Shown here one piece after another: positions 34,576 through 48,480 of a DNA stretch of 64,000 nt. The stretch comes from Pyrus communis (taxonomy: Eukaryota > Streptophyta > Magnoliopsida > Rosales > Rosaceae). Position numbers and translations under genes: made by a program. The notes below the pieces were generated by a model, which saw nothing but the letters and a program-made list of their open reading frames with translations, was not told where the DNA came from and searched no databases. Within the stretch, counting starts at the first letter, position 1. Each line of letters begins with the position of its first letter. The stretch is from NCBI RefSeq assembly GCF_963583255.1, contig NC_084815.1:4529056-4593055 (forward strand), in the 5' to 3' direction.

Positions 34576-34741
34576 ATGGCTCTATCTAGACCTCCTCCAA
34601 AAGAGAAGCCAGGTCAAAGTTAAGATAGTGTCCAGTCTTGTGAAGATGGTGGTAAGGGCAGCTTCGAAAGTAGAGAGAGGGTTGAGCCGTCGTAGAAAGG
34701 TTGGCGATGCAGGTTGTGCAAGCACCTATGCAGCCGAATAG
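34576..34741 (+). pseudogene. Small basic protein gene, frameshifted (unit D, copy 2)
   Basis: Identical to 14,639-14,804. Confidence 0.65.
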
Positions 34742-34951
34742 CAATCAAATTAATCACGTACATTTCATACGAGCATTGATGTTTTTAGCCTCATAATGTT
34801 ATAGTAATGTACTGCAGTACTATGAGTGTGTTTGTTTACCTTCATTAAGTTTCACTAGACTACACTACACTAAAACTTAGTGAAATCTTGTGTTTGTTGT
34901 CAGAAGGGACTAGTTTTAATGAGATTAGCTTTCATTCTCATGGACTATAGG

Positions 34952-35847
34952 TGTCATATCCCGGCCCAGGCCCCCACCACATTCCGGGCTCGACTTCACC
35001 ATAACATGATATTATCCGCTTTGGGTCCCAACCACGACCTCACGGTTTTGTTTTTAGGAACTCGCACGAGAACTTCCGAGTTGGTCACCCATCTTGGGAT
35101 TGCTCTCATGCGAACTCGCTTAACTTCGGAGTTCCTACGGAACCCCGAAGTTAGTGAGCTCCCAAAAGGCCTCGTGCTAGGTAGAGATGGGAATATACAT
35201 AGAAGGCTTACAGGATTCACTCCCCTAACCGATGTGGGATGTTACAATCCACCCCCTTTAGGGGCCCGACGTCCTCGTCGGCACACTTCCGGCCAAGGAT
35301 TGGCTCTGATACCAAATTGTCACATCCCGGCCCGGGCCCCCATCCCATCCCTGGCTCGACTTCACTGTAACACGATATTGTTCGCTTTGGGCCACGACCA
35401 CGCCCTCACGGTTTTGTTTCTGGGAACTCACACGAGAACTTCCCAAGTCAATAAGCTCCCAAAAGGCCTTGTGCTAGGTAGAGATGGGAATATACATATA
35501 AGGCTTACAGGATCCACTCTCCTAGACGATGTGGGATATTACAATCCACCCCCCCTTAGAGGCCCGACGTCTTCGTCGGTACACTGGCTTCACTCGGTAT
35601 AGTGACTCTGATACCAAACTATCACATCCTGACCCGGGCCCCCATCACATCCCGAGCTCGACTTTACCGTAGCACGATATTGTCCGCTTTGGGCCTCGGC
35701 CACGCCCTTACAGTTTTGTTTTTGGGAATTCACACAAGAACTTCCCAGTGAGTCACCCATCATGGGATTGCTCCAGCCCAAACTCACTTAACTTCGAAGT
35801 TCCAATGGAATCCGAAGCTAGTGAGCTCCTAAAAGGCCTCGTGTTAA
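34952..35847 (-). mobile_element. Cassandra TRIM array, minus-strand part (copy 2)
   Basis: Same three minus-strand LTRs and internal regions as 15,015-15,910. Confidence 0.85.
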
Positions 35848-37483
35848 GGAAGTGGATCTTGTAAGCCTTATATGTATATTCCCATCTTTACCTAGCACGA
35901 GGCCTTTTGGGCTGGCTTCGAATTCCATCGGAACTCCGATGTTAAGCAAGTTTGGGCTAGAGCAATCCCAAGATGGGTGACCCACTAGGAAGTTCTCGTG
36001 TGAGTTCCTAGAAACAAAACCGTGAGGGCGTGGTTGGGGCCCAAAGCGAACAATATTGTGTTACGGTGGAGTCAAGCCCAGGATGTGGTGGGGGCCTGGG
36101 CCGGGATGTGACAATTTGGTATTAGAGCCAATCCTTGATCCGAAGTGTGCCGACGATGACGTCGGGCCCCTAAGGGGATGGATTGTTAAATCCCACATCG
36201 CCCAGAAGAGTGGATCCTATAAGCCTTATATGTATATTCCCATATCGACCTAGCACAAGGCCTTTTGGGAGCTCACTAACTTCGGGTTCCATAGGGACTC
36301 CGAAGTTAAGTGAGTTCGCGCGAGAGCAATCTCAGGATGGGTGACCCACTAGGAAGTTCTCGTGTGAGTTCCCAAAAACAAAACCATGAGGGCATGGTCG
36401 GGCCCCAAAGCGGACAATATCGTGCTACGGTGGAGTCGAGCCTGGGATGTGACAATTTGGTATCAGAGCCAATCCTTGGCCGAAAGTGTGCCGAAGATGA
36501 CGTCGGGCCCCTAAGAGGGGTAGATTATTAAATCCCACATCACCCAGGGGAGTGGATCCTCTATGCCTCAAATGTAGATGCCCATCTCCATATAGCACGA
36601 GGCCTTTTGGGAACTCAATAGCTTCGGAGTGAGTTTGAGCGAGATCATTCCCAAGATAGGTGACCCACTGGGAAGTTCTCGTGTGAATTCCCAGAAACAA
36701 AACCATGAGGGCGTGGTCGGGGCCTAAAATGGACAATATCGTGTTACAGCGGAGTCGAGCTCGGGCCGGGATGTGACAATTTGGTGTCAGAGCCAATCCC
36801 TAGCCGGAAGTGTGCCAACGATGACGTCGGGCCCCTAAGGAATGTGGATTGTGACATCCCACATCGCCCAGGGGAGTGGATCATGTAAGCCTTATATGTA
36901 TATTCTCATCTCTACCTAGTACAAGGCCTTTTGGGAGCTCACTGGCTTAGGATTCCATTGGAACTCTGAAGTTAAGCGAGTTTGGGCTGGAGCAATCCTA
37001 GGATGGGTGACCCACTGGGAAGTTCTCCTATGAGGGCGTGGCCGGGGCCAAAAACGGACAATATTGTGCTACGGCAGAGTCAAGCTCAGAATATGGTGGA
37101 GCCCGGGCCGAGATGTGACAATTTGGTATCATAGTCAATCCCTGGCCGAAAGTGTGCCGACGAGGTCATCAGTCCCCTAAGGGGGTGGATTGTGACATTC
37201 CGCATCGCCCAGGGGTGTGGATCTTGTAAGCCTTACATGTATATTCTCATCTCTACCTAGCACGAGGCCTTTTGGAAGGTCACTGGCTTCGGGTTCCATT
37301 GGAACTCCGAAGTTAAGCGACTTCGCGCAAGAGCAATCCTAGGATGGGTGACCTACTGGGAAGTTCTCGTGTAAGTTCCCAGAAACAAAACCGTGAGGGC
37401 GTGGTCAAGGCTCAAAACAGACAATATCGTGCTACGGTGAGTCAAGCTTGGGATGTGGTGGAGGCCCGGGCCAGGATGTGATA
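35848..37483 (+). mobile_element. Cassandra TRIM array, plus-strand part (copy 2)
   Basis: Same five plus-strand LTRs and four internal regions as 15,911-17,546. No unit was gained or lost between the copies, although such ladders recombine easily, which again points to a very recent duplication. Confidence 0.85.
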
Positions 37484-38502
37484 ATAGGCCTCGCTAGCCG
37501 GCCTTAGCGAGTCCCCCCGAAACCTATGAGATTGCTAAGACCGTGCTCTCTCTCGTCCTTATGTGCTAGCCTCATTTCTCTAGGCATCGTTTGATCGACT
37601 CCTCTATTGTGTCTTCTTTTGCTTAACCCCACCCCCCCCCCCCCCCCCGGCGTCAGCCACCACTCTCCGTCGCGTCATCGTTTGATCGACTCATTTCTCG
37701 CGTCCTCATTTGCTTGACCCATTCAACTTTAGCCACCACTCCCTGTAGCGTCGGCTGATCGACTCATCTCGCGTGCTCATCTTACTTGAAGAGCTCACCA
37801 GACCATCCCACCGACCACTGAAACTCAAGTCACAGTCTTGCAAATAATTGTTGATGTTTACGAAATCATAGATTTTGTATTTCACAGATGTGAAGGTCCC
37901 CAATTTTTTATTCTTTTACCTCATGATTTCGGTTTTTCTCTTTGGTACTTGCTCTAACCCTCACAAGATTTGCAATTTCTGCTAATGGTGATTGGAATTT
38001 GTGCTGTTGTCTTGGAAATCTTTTTTTTTTTTTTTTTAACCAATTTATCTGTGAATTTGGTGTTATGATTTGTGTAAATTGCTCTTATTGTGTTGTTGGC
38101 GTTTAGCAATTTCTGCAATTTTTTTAGCAAAATGGGTATATTTCGATTTCCAATTTCTGCAATTTCATTTACGATTACTGTTAGCTCGACATTTCTTCAT
38201 ATCATCCAGTTTGCTTCTGTTTTGTATCCAATTCATTATTCGTATATGTTTTTTAGACCAAAATTCGGATAATATTTTTTTCATTATCCTGCCTCTTAGT
38301 CCGACACTGCACCAAACACTTCACTAATTTAGTTTAGCTTAGTCTAGTCTAAGCCAGTCCAACTTAGTCCTTAAAGCTAGTCCAATCCGAGATAGTCCAG
38401 TACAACAAAATATGTATTAGTAGAGCACATGCAGGCACTTAAAAATGCATGAGAAAGTTTGTAATACGGTGTGCTTTTGTTTTTATGTATTGATCCTACC
38501 AT

Positions 38503-41500
38503 TGTCAACTCTACAAGCAATCTTACACTCTAAGTAATCTCGAGAGATGAGAGAGAAGTTAGAGAGAGAGAGAGAGATCTATGAAAAAATGCACTAATAT
38601 TTCATTAACTGTGTATTATGATAATTACACTCAGGTATTTATAGTTTAACCTTATAACACCACTTCACTAATCTAAAAACACATGGCACTATCTTAGTCG
38701 TCCATTCCATCATATAATCTATCATCCTCCCTCAATCACATGCTGGGAGCAACCAAGTATGAGATTGGAACAATTAAAATGAAACTGTGGAGAACACAAC
38801 ACTTTGGTAAACATATCGGCATATTGATCACTGGAATTGACAAACTGCAACAATATTGTACCTTGTTGTACTCTTTCACATACAAAGTGACAGTTAATTT
38901 CAATGTGTTTTGATTTGGAATGGAAAACGGGATTAGTAGTAAGCGCCATAGCAAAAATATTATCATAATGTAGTAAGGGAACATCAGACTGTGACAAGTG
39001 AAGATCGTGAAGCAATTGTTGAATCAATACCACTTCTGCAATAGTAGTGGCCATAGCCCTATACTCTGCTTCAGTAGAAGACCTGCTCACAGTATGTTGT
39101 TTCTTGGAACTCCAAGAAATAGGATTTGAACCAATAAACACCACAAAACCAGTGGTTGATCTTCGATCATTAGGATCACTGGGCCAATCAGCATCAGTGT
39201 ATGCTTTTAAATGAAGGGAACCAGGTGTAAAACATAAACCGAAATCCATAGAACCCTTAAGATATCTCAGTATACGTTTAACTACAGTGAAGTGTGATTC
39301 AAGAGGTTGGTGCATAAATTGACAAACTTGGTTCATTGAGAAGGCTATATTGGGCCTAGTAAACGTGAGGTATTGCAGAGCACCTACAAGACTTTTGTAA
39401 GTTGTAGCTGAAATAGGAGGACTGCCATGATTCAAAAGCTTCTAATTAGGATGGCAGGGAGTAAGACACGGTTTGCAATCGTCCATATGAGCCTTCTGTA
39501 ACAACTCCTTCACATACTTATGTTGATGAACAAAAAGACCCTTTGCCTGATATTCAATTTGTAACCCAAGAAAGAAATGTAAAATACCAAGATCTTTCAT
39601 ATCAAACTCTTTGGTCAACTAGGATATCACAGATTGAACAGTTACATCATTATCACCAGTTAACATGATACCATCCACGTAAAGAAGAAGAACAACAATG
39701 AAGTTACCAGTAGACTTGACAAAGAAAGATGGATCTGCATAGGATGTCTTGAATCCTAACCAAAGAAGAAACTTAGAAAATCTCTCATTCCAAGCCCTTG
39801 GAGCTTGTTTGAGACCATACAAAGACCTTTCGAGCTTGCAAACATAATCAAGATGCATTTGGTCAACAAAACCCTGAGGCTGAGACATATATACCTCTTC
39901 ATCAAGAAATCCATGCAAGAAAGCATTCTTGACATCTAATTGCTTGAGTTTCCAACCAAAAGAAGCAACCAATGCTAAAATCAACCGAACTGTAGTATGT
40001 TTCACAACTGGACTAAAGGTCTCATAATAGTCCAAACCGGCTTCTTGAGAAAAACCTTTGGCTACCAATCGAGCCTCATATCGTGCCACTGACCTATCTG
40101 AATTTTTCTTGAGTTTATAAATCCACTTACATCCAACACAATTTTTGTTTGCAAGTAAAGGAACAAGTTTCCATGTATGATGTTGTAAAAGAGCATTCAT
40201 TTCTTCCTTCATAGCAGCTTGCCACTGCACAGACTTAGAAACATCTTGAAAAGTAGATGGTTCTTGGAGAGACACTGAATCAGTGCACTATTAGGCAATA
40301 TAAGCTTTCTTTTGTAAATGCCAGACTTAGACCTAGTCTGCATTGGATGACAGTGAAGAATCACAGATTGAAGATCAGTAACCTGAGAAGTAGTAACATC
40401 TGGATTGTCCTCAGTATGTATCACTGAATGAACCAAAGACTCCCTTATTGCAAAAACAACTAAATCACAAGTGCTAGAACCATTTAATGAAGAACAGACA
40501 AGGTCACATTGTTGAGTTGATGAAGGACTGGACTGAGTAACATGGGAACCAGGAGCAATGAAAGATGGACCCACACTAGAATAAGGAATTGGAATAGAAG
40601 TAATAGGAGTAAATTTGGTAGGATGACCAACTAAAGAAGATTGTTTAGTTGTAGGTGAAGTGGGCTGAGATGCAACAGAAAATCCAGGAAACTTTTGTTC
40701 ATCAAACATTACATGTCTTGACACAATGAGTTTATGGGTGTGGATATCATAACATATGTATCATTTATACTAAGATGCATACCCAAGAACAAGCACTCAG
40801 TAGTTTTGGGTTCCAACTTAATGGATCTATATGGTTTCATAGATGGATAGCAAGCATACCCAAACACTCTGAGATAATGAAGTGTAGGTGAGGATTTGTA
40901 TAAAACTTCAAATGGAGAGTTCACGTGCAATATAGCAGTTGGCATCCTATTAATAAGAAAAGTTGCAGTGGCACAAGCATGGAACCAAAACTGAGAAGGA
41001 AGAAAAGCTTGTTGAAAAAGAGTGATGGCAGGTTCTATAATATGTCTATTCTTTCTCTCAACCAACCCATTTTGTTCAGGGGTATATGGACAAGACTTTT
41101 GATGAACAATACCCTTGTCTTTTAAAAAACTTTGAAATTGATGACTGATGTATTCCCCAACCCCATCACTTTGGAATATTTTAACCTTGGCATCAAATAT
41201 ATTGGATATGAAAGCCAAGAATTGAACAAATGTATGAAAAACAGCTGTTTTATTCATCAATGGAAAAATCCAAATGTACCTCGTACATTCATCTATGAAG
41301 GATACATAGTACTTAAATCCTTCTATAGACATATTAGGTGATGGACCCCAAACATATATGTGAATGACTTCAAAAGGAACAACAAATTTTGAAGCAACAC
41401 TAGGTAGTTTAGTGAACTTTCCTTGCAAACATGCAACACAGATTTTGGATGGTGAAGTACTAAGTACAGACACATTACATTTATTTAAAGTAGTTGACAC

Positions 41501-43995
41501 AACGAGATTAGTTGGATGACCTAATCTAGAATGCCACAACTCCAAAGAGACTTTCTGACCAAGAAAAGCAGCAGGGAAGGAAGCTGGAAAAGAAATGAAC
41601 CTTAAGGGTTTGAAAACGAGAAGAGGATATACAACATTGTTAGTCAGTCATTTGTAGAGGATTTGCCCTGTGACCTTGTCCTGTATACAAATGGAAAATT
41701 CATCAACAATATAGCGACATTTGTTATCTCGACATAACTGATACGTTAAACATAAGTGTTGTGATAATTAAGGCACATGCAACATAGATTTAAGATGAAA
41801 CTTATGTTGTGATGTAGAAATACAAGAATTGCCAATATTTGCAATGATTAAACCTTTACCACCAGCGCCAGTAACAGTCTCAGATAATGGATAGGGAACT
41901 GCTTCTTGTAAATTTGAGAGATTAGAGGTCATGTGATTGGTAGCACCAGAATCGACCAACCAAAACTCTTGTTGAGGTGCTGAAGAAGATGCCACAGTTC
42001 TAGCATTCATAACAACAAGTGGTGATGGATGCTGATAAGAAGTCCTAGGTTGTTGTGGATGTGATGCATAGGTTTGTGGAGAAGTAAACGGTTGAGAAGA
42101 AGGCATCACAGAAGACTGATAGTATTGAGGATAGTTATAAGACTGTGATGAACACTGAGTAGAAGCATTTTTTCGATCAAAGCAAATGGCAGCAGTATGG
42201 CCAACCCTGTTGCAGATTTGACAACCCCATTGAAAATAGTTCGAAGCAGAATGACCCTTTTGATCACATATTTGACATATTTGAGAAGGACACAAAATGA
42301 GACCCAGCTAACCCAAATTGTGACTAGAGAGGAGTCTGAGAATTAGAGTAAAATTTCTTCCCTTTCCCTTTGGATTTATAATTATTGCCTCAAAAATTGT
42401 TATAGGAACCAGAGGTATGTTGAGTAGCATAAGCAACTGGTGCAGGAAACATCTGAGGATATGAAAAAGCTGACAGGTTTTGCATGGATTGCATAGGTTG
42501 CAGGGGTGACAGATTTTGCATAAGAGGCATAGACTGCATAGGTGATAGGAATGGCATAGACTGCATTGGATACTGAGTAAAGCTAGAATGAGGCATAACA
42601 GATGATCCAGAAGCAGAACCTAATTCATACACCAAACCAGACCCATGTGCCAACATTGCAGTCATTAATGGAACTTGTTTGATAGCTTCATCTAGAGTAG
42701 ATTCTTCAGCCTTCAACTAAGAGCGCAATTTAGTCAAAGATACCAAATTCTCTCTGCCCCTTATAATAGCCTTAATGGTATTGTATTCAGATGGAAGTCC
42801 TCTCAATGCAACAATGGCAATATCCTCATCTGATATAGTAACACTAACTGCAACCAATTGATCCCTGAAATCTTTGATGCGCTGCAAGTATTGATCAATG
42901 GTTTCAGGTCATTTTTTAATATTCTGTAGATCAATCTTCATTTGAACAATACTAGTACGATTGGTACTAGCAAACCGCTGACGTAAATTAATCCACATCT
43001 TTTTAGAGCTTTGACAGCCAATTATACAGGATAATATAGAGGAAGACAAGGTTGCAGCAAGAAGAGTCATCAAAGCCTTGTCATGAATTTTCCATACTTT
43101 GTATGCATCAGAAATCGTTGGAACCGTATCCACAATCCCATCTTCAGAATCAGTCTCACCAAATTTCTCTGGACATGGAATACTGCCATCAATGAAACCC
43201 ATAATTCCATTTCCTTCCAACAAGTCCATTTGAAAATTCCAAGTAACATAATTGGTGTCATCTAATTTCACAGTTACAGTGTTCCCCACACTTGGAATTA
43301 AGGACGAAATCGATGATTGAGTTAGCACCAACAAAGTAGGATTCACCATTGTAAAAATCAAATTGATGGAGTGCGAAGCAATCGAAGAATCAACAAAGAA
43401 ATACAATAGTGAACGGACACAATCAAGAACAACAATCAACAAATACTCGCAAGGCAGAACCAATAGCAATCCCCAATCAACAACTGTGAGAATCAACAGC
43501 TCTAAGCAAGTAATCAACAAATAGACAAGATGTAGAAAGAAAACACCTCGCAATCAACAAAACTTGGAGTGACGAAAGCAAGTCACAGCAAGCATCAACT
43601 TTGACAAAAAATCCACAAATTGGTTAAGGTTTCAACCATCGACTGCAAACAGAAAACTTAATCACCGACAGAAATCACCAACGAACAGGAACAACGACAT
43701 CACAACCAAAGAACATAGGTAGTGAAAGCACAAGGATCTTCAACCGACGGCGGTGGCCATGGTCGACTCTGATACCATGTCAACTCTACAAGCAATCTTA
43801 CACTCTAAGTAATCTCGAAAGATGAGAGAGAAGTTAGAGAGAGAAAAATCTATGAAAAATGCTCTGATATTTCATTAACTGTGTATTGTGATAATTACAC
43901 TTAGGTATTTATAGTTTACACCTTATAACACCACTTCACTAATCTAAAAACACATGGCACTATCCTAGTCGTCTATTCCATCATATAATCTATCA
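38503..43995 (-). mobile_element. Ty1/copia LTR retrotransposon, dead (copy 2)
   Basis: Second copy of 18,564-24,056, with LTRs at 38,503-38,724 and 43,778-43,995 and the same ACCAT repeats. Pieces on the - strand: gag 42,909-43,349 and 42,390-42,716, zinc knuckle/protease 41,768-42,295, integrase 40,709-41,545, linker 40,209-40,724, RT 39,619-40,275 and RNase H 38,722-39,435. The YVDG defect (39,670-39,672), the missing first integrase Asp and all stops are shared with copy 1. This is therefore one insertion event copied by segmental duplication. Confidence 0.95.
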
Positions 43996-44325
43996 ACCAT
44001 AAGTTCATAACCAAAATTTCTTTTTCTTCTCACTCTTTATATTCTTATGGAGGATGGAGAGTCCTATTCTTGTGGACGATGAACTCTTTGTTGTTCTACA
44101 TGGCTTTTAGAGTACAACGGTGTTTCACGAATATGAATTTTGAGCTATCTGTTATCCGGGTTCCAAATTCAACCGTTCTTTTTGGAATCATTCAAGTATG
44201 CAACATATATACCTAATGTATCTGTTTCAGTTTATCAAACTGTGGATATAGTCTTAAGGGGATGACTCGTTGAAGATGTAAAGTCTCGCGATGGAAATCT
44301 TACAAAATAAAATACAATTTATGCT

Positions 44326-44350
44326 TTCGACCAACAAAAAAATAAAAAAA
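44326..44350. mobile_element. 25-bp A-rich micro-insertion (copy 2)
   Basis: Same as 24,387-24,411, flanked by the 12-bp ACAATTTATGCT repeat. Confidence 0.45.
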
Positions 44351-44685
44351 ACAATTTATGCTGAGTACTGGTTCCTCTACTAATTGAGTGGAGACATTTT
44401 GTATAAAACTCCACACCTTGTTTACATATTTTTACCTGAGTTTTCTTTGTCATTTATACGTTTTTTATTTTCACAAGTTTCTGCAATTTTAAGTACAGTT
44501 GTAAACTGAGCAAATATATGGGCAACAAGGTTGATCCAATTGTGCAAATTTGAAGCCCTTTTTTTTTTTTTTTTATCCTAGACGGTATCTGTGACCATAA
44601 AGAATGACAATTCTTTGCAGTTGAAGCCGTTGTACAAACCGTTCATTTTAACAGAATGGTTAAAAACTCAAATATTTTTTCTATT

Positions 44686-44815
44686 ATCAAGAAGTGTGGG
44701 GTTGATATTAGGAAGAATCTGTATGGAAATATTGTACTCAGTGGAGGCTCCACTATTTTCCCTGGAATTGCTGATAGGATGAGCAAAGTTATTACAGCCT
44801 TGGCTCTAAGTAGCA
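44686..44815 (+). pseudogene. Actin fragment (unit D, copy 2)
   Basis: Identical to 24,747-24,876, with the open frame at 44,656-44,922. Confidence 0.8.
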
Positions 44816-45072
44816 CCAACAAATTTTGTATTACAGAAAGGCTTCTTCTATTTAAGCAGTTGCGGAATTTCCTTTTGTATTCATTTTCAAATTCGATTCA
44901 TGTCAACTCCTCTGTGTTATGACGGGACACGAGCATGGAGGCGAGCAAATTATGATTAATATTCATTTTTTTTGTTACTGATTTAGTTTGGTTGAAATAA
45001 AAAAATCCCCTTCACTACTCTTTTTGTTGTTGTATATGCCTCATCTTATAGCTTATCCCCTTCACTAGGTTA

Positions 45073-45165
45073 CCTTTCAATGTGTCCGAGTCTGTTTCTC
45101 AATTTCCTTTACAACTTTTACATTCTGATGTGTGGTGTTCTCCAATTATTTCTAATGAAGGTTTC
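45073..45165 (+). mobile_element. Captured copia integrase fragment (copy 2)
   Basis: Same 31-codon HSDVW-containing fragment as 25,134-25,226. Confidence 0.65.
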
Positions 45166-46016
45166 TGCTACTTCCCTTTTGTAGTATCGATTCCCTTTGT
45201 AGAACCCCTTCAATAATACATGGCCCGCAACTGCACGAACTTGCTCGAATAGGTTGAAAACTTGCATGATGGCTTGTATTTGTCATTTATTTTCTTGTTA
45301 TTGTCATTATGCTTTGTTTATTACTCATGTTATTAATGTTCTTGAACATTTGCTAGTATATTCCTTTGTTTATGTACTGTGCTTTATTTTTTGTGCATTT
45401 CCCTTTACTCAAAGATTGTTGACTGGTTAAAGGTCTCCTTTGATCCGTCCGTGATCCTTGTTCTTTGGTATTTAACACGATAAAATTATAAAGTATTTTT
45501 CTTCAAGGCATAGAAAAGAGCCTAAGTATAGATTTAACCCCTTCAAAATAACAATACTTTGAGAGAAGGGCAGTTTCTTGTGGCGCAAGCAAATGACTTA
45601 TTAACAACTTAAAAATAAACAGTCTATTGATCTTGGCCAGCAATGACATGCCTGGAAAAAATCACCATTTTTACAAGAGACTATTAGCCTACTCAAGGCT
45701 TGACTAAGGCACCTTGTGCCAACAAGATCACCACTCGCATCCCAACTGTCTGTATCCTTACATTTGGTCAACTGTTTTTTTAATCCAAACTTCCAAACCC
45801 TTATTTTTCACTTGTTTGGCATCAACTGTAACAACGGCTATTTGACCGATTGTAAGAATCAACCCCCTGTTATTATCGACGTCTTATGACATTTTATACT
45901 CCCACACCAACATTAAAAAGCTGTCTCATTCCCATTTTCTTTGTACTTGGAAACAAAACATTGGTTCTTAATTTCTGTTCTTACCTAACTTCTTGTGTTA
46001 CTTCAACTCCACACTA

Positions 46017-46202
46017 ATGGCTTTATCTAGGCTTCCTCCAAAACGAGGCCAGGTCAACGTTAAGATAGTGTCCAGTCTTGTAAAGTTGGTGGTAAGAGTA
46101 GCTTCGAAAGTCGGGAGAGGGTTGAGCTGCCGGAGAAAGGTGGCGACACAGGTTGTGCAGGCGCCTGTGCAGCCAGATAGCGATCAAATTAATCGCGTAT
46201 AG
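46017..46202 (+). CDS. Small strongly basic protein, 61 aa, intact copy (unit G, copy 2)
   Basis: Identical to the gene at 26,078-26,263, with the conserved ATG-GCT start, basic amphipathic segment and QINRV end. With units A and G1 it is the third intact copy in the window. Confidence 0.55.
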   Translation: MALSRLPPKRGQVNVKIVSSLVKLVVRVASKVGRGLSCRRKVATQVVQAPVQPDSDQINRV

Positions 46203-47466
46203 TTCATACAGCGTTGATGTCTTTAGCTGCGCTGCATAATGTTATAGTAGTGTACTGCAGTACTATATGTATTAGTAGAGCACATGCATGCTCTTAAAAA
46301 TGCATGAGAAAGTTTGTAATACGGTGTGCTTTTGGTTTGATGTATTGATCCTACCATAAGTTCATAACAAAAAGTTTTTTTTCTTCTCACTCTTTATATT
46401 CTTATGGAGGATGGAGAGTCCTATTCTTGTAGACGACGAACTCTTTGTTGTTCGGCTTGGCTTTTAGAGTACAACGGTGTTTCATGAACATGAATTTCGA
46501 GCTATTTGTTACCCGGTTCCAAATTCAACCGTGCTTTTTGAAATCATCTAAGCATGCAACAGATATAACTAATGGATCTGTTTCAGTTTATCAAAATGTA
46601 GATGTACCCTTAAGGGGATGACTCGTTGAAGAATGTAAAGTCTCACGTCGGAAATCTTACAAAATAAAATACAATTTATGCTGACTGGTTCCGCTACTAG
46701 TTAAGTGGAGACATTTCGTACTCCACACCCTGTTTACTTATTTTACAAGTTTCTGCAATTAAAAATGCATGAGAAAGTTTGTAATATGGTGTGCTTTTTG
46801 TTTTATGTATTGATCCTACCATAAGTTCATAACCAAAATTTCTTTTTCTTCTCACTCTTTATATTCTTATGGAGGATGGAGAGTCCTATTCTTGTAGATG
46901 ACGAACTCCTTGTTGTTCTGCATGGCTTTTAGAGTACAACGGTGTTTCACGAACTTGAATTTCGAGCTATCTGTTATCCGGGTTCCAAATTCAACCGTGC
47001 TTTTTGGAATCATTCAAGTATGCAACAGATATACCCAATGTATCTGTTTCAGTTTATCAAACTGTGGATATAATCTTAAGGGGATTACTTGTTGAAGAAT
47101 GTAAAGTCTCGTGACAGAAATCTTACAAAATAAAATACAATTTATGCTGAGTACTGGTTCCACTACTAATTGAGTGGAGACATTTCGTATAAAACTCCAT
47201 ACCCTATTTACGTATTTTTACCTGAGTTTTTCTTTGTCATTTATTCGTTTTTTATTTTCACAAGTTTTTGCAATTTTAAGTACAGTTGTAAACTGAGCAA
47301 ATATATGGGCAACAAGGTTGATCCAGTCGTGCAAATTTGGAGCCCTTTTTTATCCTAGACAGTATCTGTGACCATAAAGAAGGACAGTTCTTTGCATTTG
47401 AAGCCGACAAACCGTTCATTTATCGGAAGGGTTAAAAATTCAAATGTTTTTTTTTTTATTTTTTTT
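46203..47466. other. Repeated 3' UTR/spacer of units G and H (copy 2)
   Basis: Second copy of 26,264-27,527; no gene is supported. Confidence 0.45.
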
Positions 47467-47596
47467 ATCATGAAGTGTGGTGTTGATATTAGGAAGGATC
47501 TGTATGGAAATATTGTCCTCAGTGGAGGTTCCACTATGTTCCCTGGAATTGCTGATAGGATGAGCAAAGAGATTACAGACTTGGCTCCAAGTAGCA
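47467..47596 (+). pseudogene. Actin fragment (unit H, copy 2)
   Basis: Identical to 27,528-27,657, with the open frame at 47,368-47,703. Confidence 0.8.
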
Positions 47597-47893
47597 CCAA
47601 CAGATTTTGTATTATAAAAAGGCTTCTTCTATTTAAGCAGTTACAGAATTTCCTTTTGTATTCATTTTCGAATTCGATTCAGGTCGATTTCTCTGTGTTA
47701 TGACGGGACATGAGCATGGAGGCAAGCAAATTATGATTAAGATTCAATATTTTCGTTACTAGTGCTTTGTTACTGATTTGGTTTGGTTGAAATCAAAAAT
47801 ACCCTTCACTCCTCTTTTTGTTGTTGTACATGCCTCATAGCTTATCTCGTAATAAAAATTAAATCGATATATATGTAATCAGAATAATCTTTA

Positions 47894-48480
47894 TGTAGGA
47901 GCAATATTAAAAAAATATGAGAAATATAAAAGAATTCTAATAATAATACTCATAAAGAAAAGCACAACATCTATACAAGATTAATATAAACAACTAGAGA
48001 AAAAGTAAGAAAGACTAAAAAACTTGGAGATTGAGGCTTGCATAAATGCAATGTCCTAAAGACAGAAGTTTGCCCCTACTCTTGTGCTTATAGTTCGATA
48101 GATGTCCGTCACCCATAATTCAACACTCTACAATCCAAAGTCAATGCACTTCAATCTTAGGACTCTGGTGAACTTTATATATTTCGTACTCTCAATACAC
48201 AACCCAGATTTTGACTAAAACATTGGAGAAAACTCTTTTCTTAATTCTATTTTTTAAAGACAATAGTTCTTGAGTATTTATAGAACCCAATATACTGTTT
48301 GCCGAAAAGATGTATCTTTTAGGTTTTAGGTAATTAAGTAATACCCTTTAATAGATACATTACTAAAAGGGATGACTCCCCTTGCAGCACCCTTTGATAC
48401 ATGACTTTTAACACTTAACTAACTCTTATTTTTCATTCATAATTTTTTTAATTAAATATTATAATATATAATTTCCAACA
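47894..48480 (-). repeat. LTR of a non-coding retroelement (copy 2)
   Basis: Second copy of the LTR at 27,955-28,541, with the same TG...CA ends and neighbouring purine tract. Confidence 0.65.

Larger units (their letters stand above)
34824..38411. mobile_element. Composite insertion in 3' UTR of unit D (copy 2)
   Basis: Second copy of 14,887-18,472. It is two bases longer because the C-run (17 C) and the T-run (17 T) each have one extra base. It contains the second Cassandra array. Confidence 0.5.
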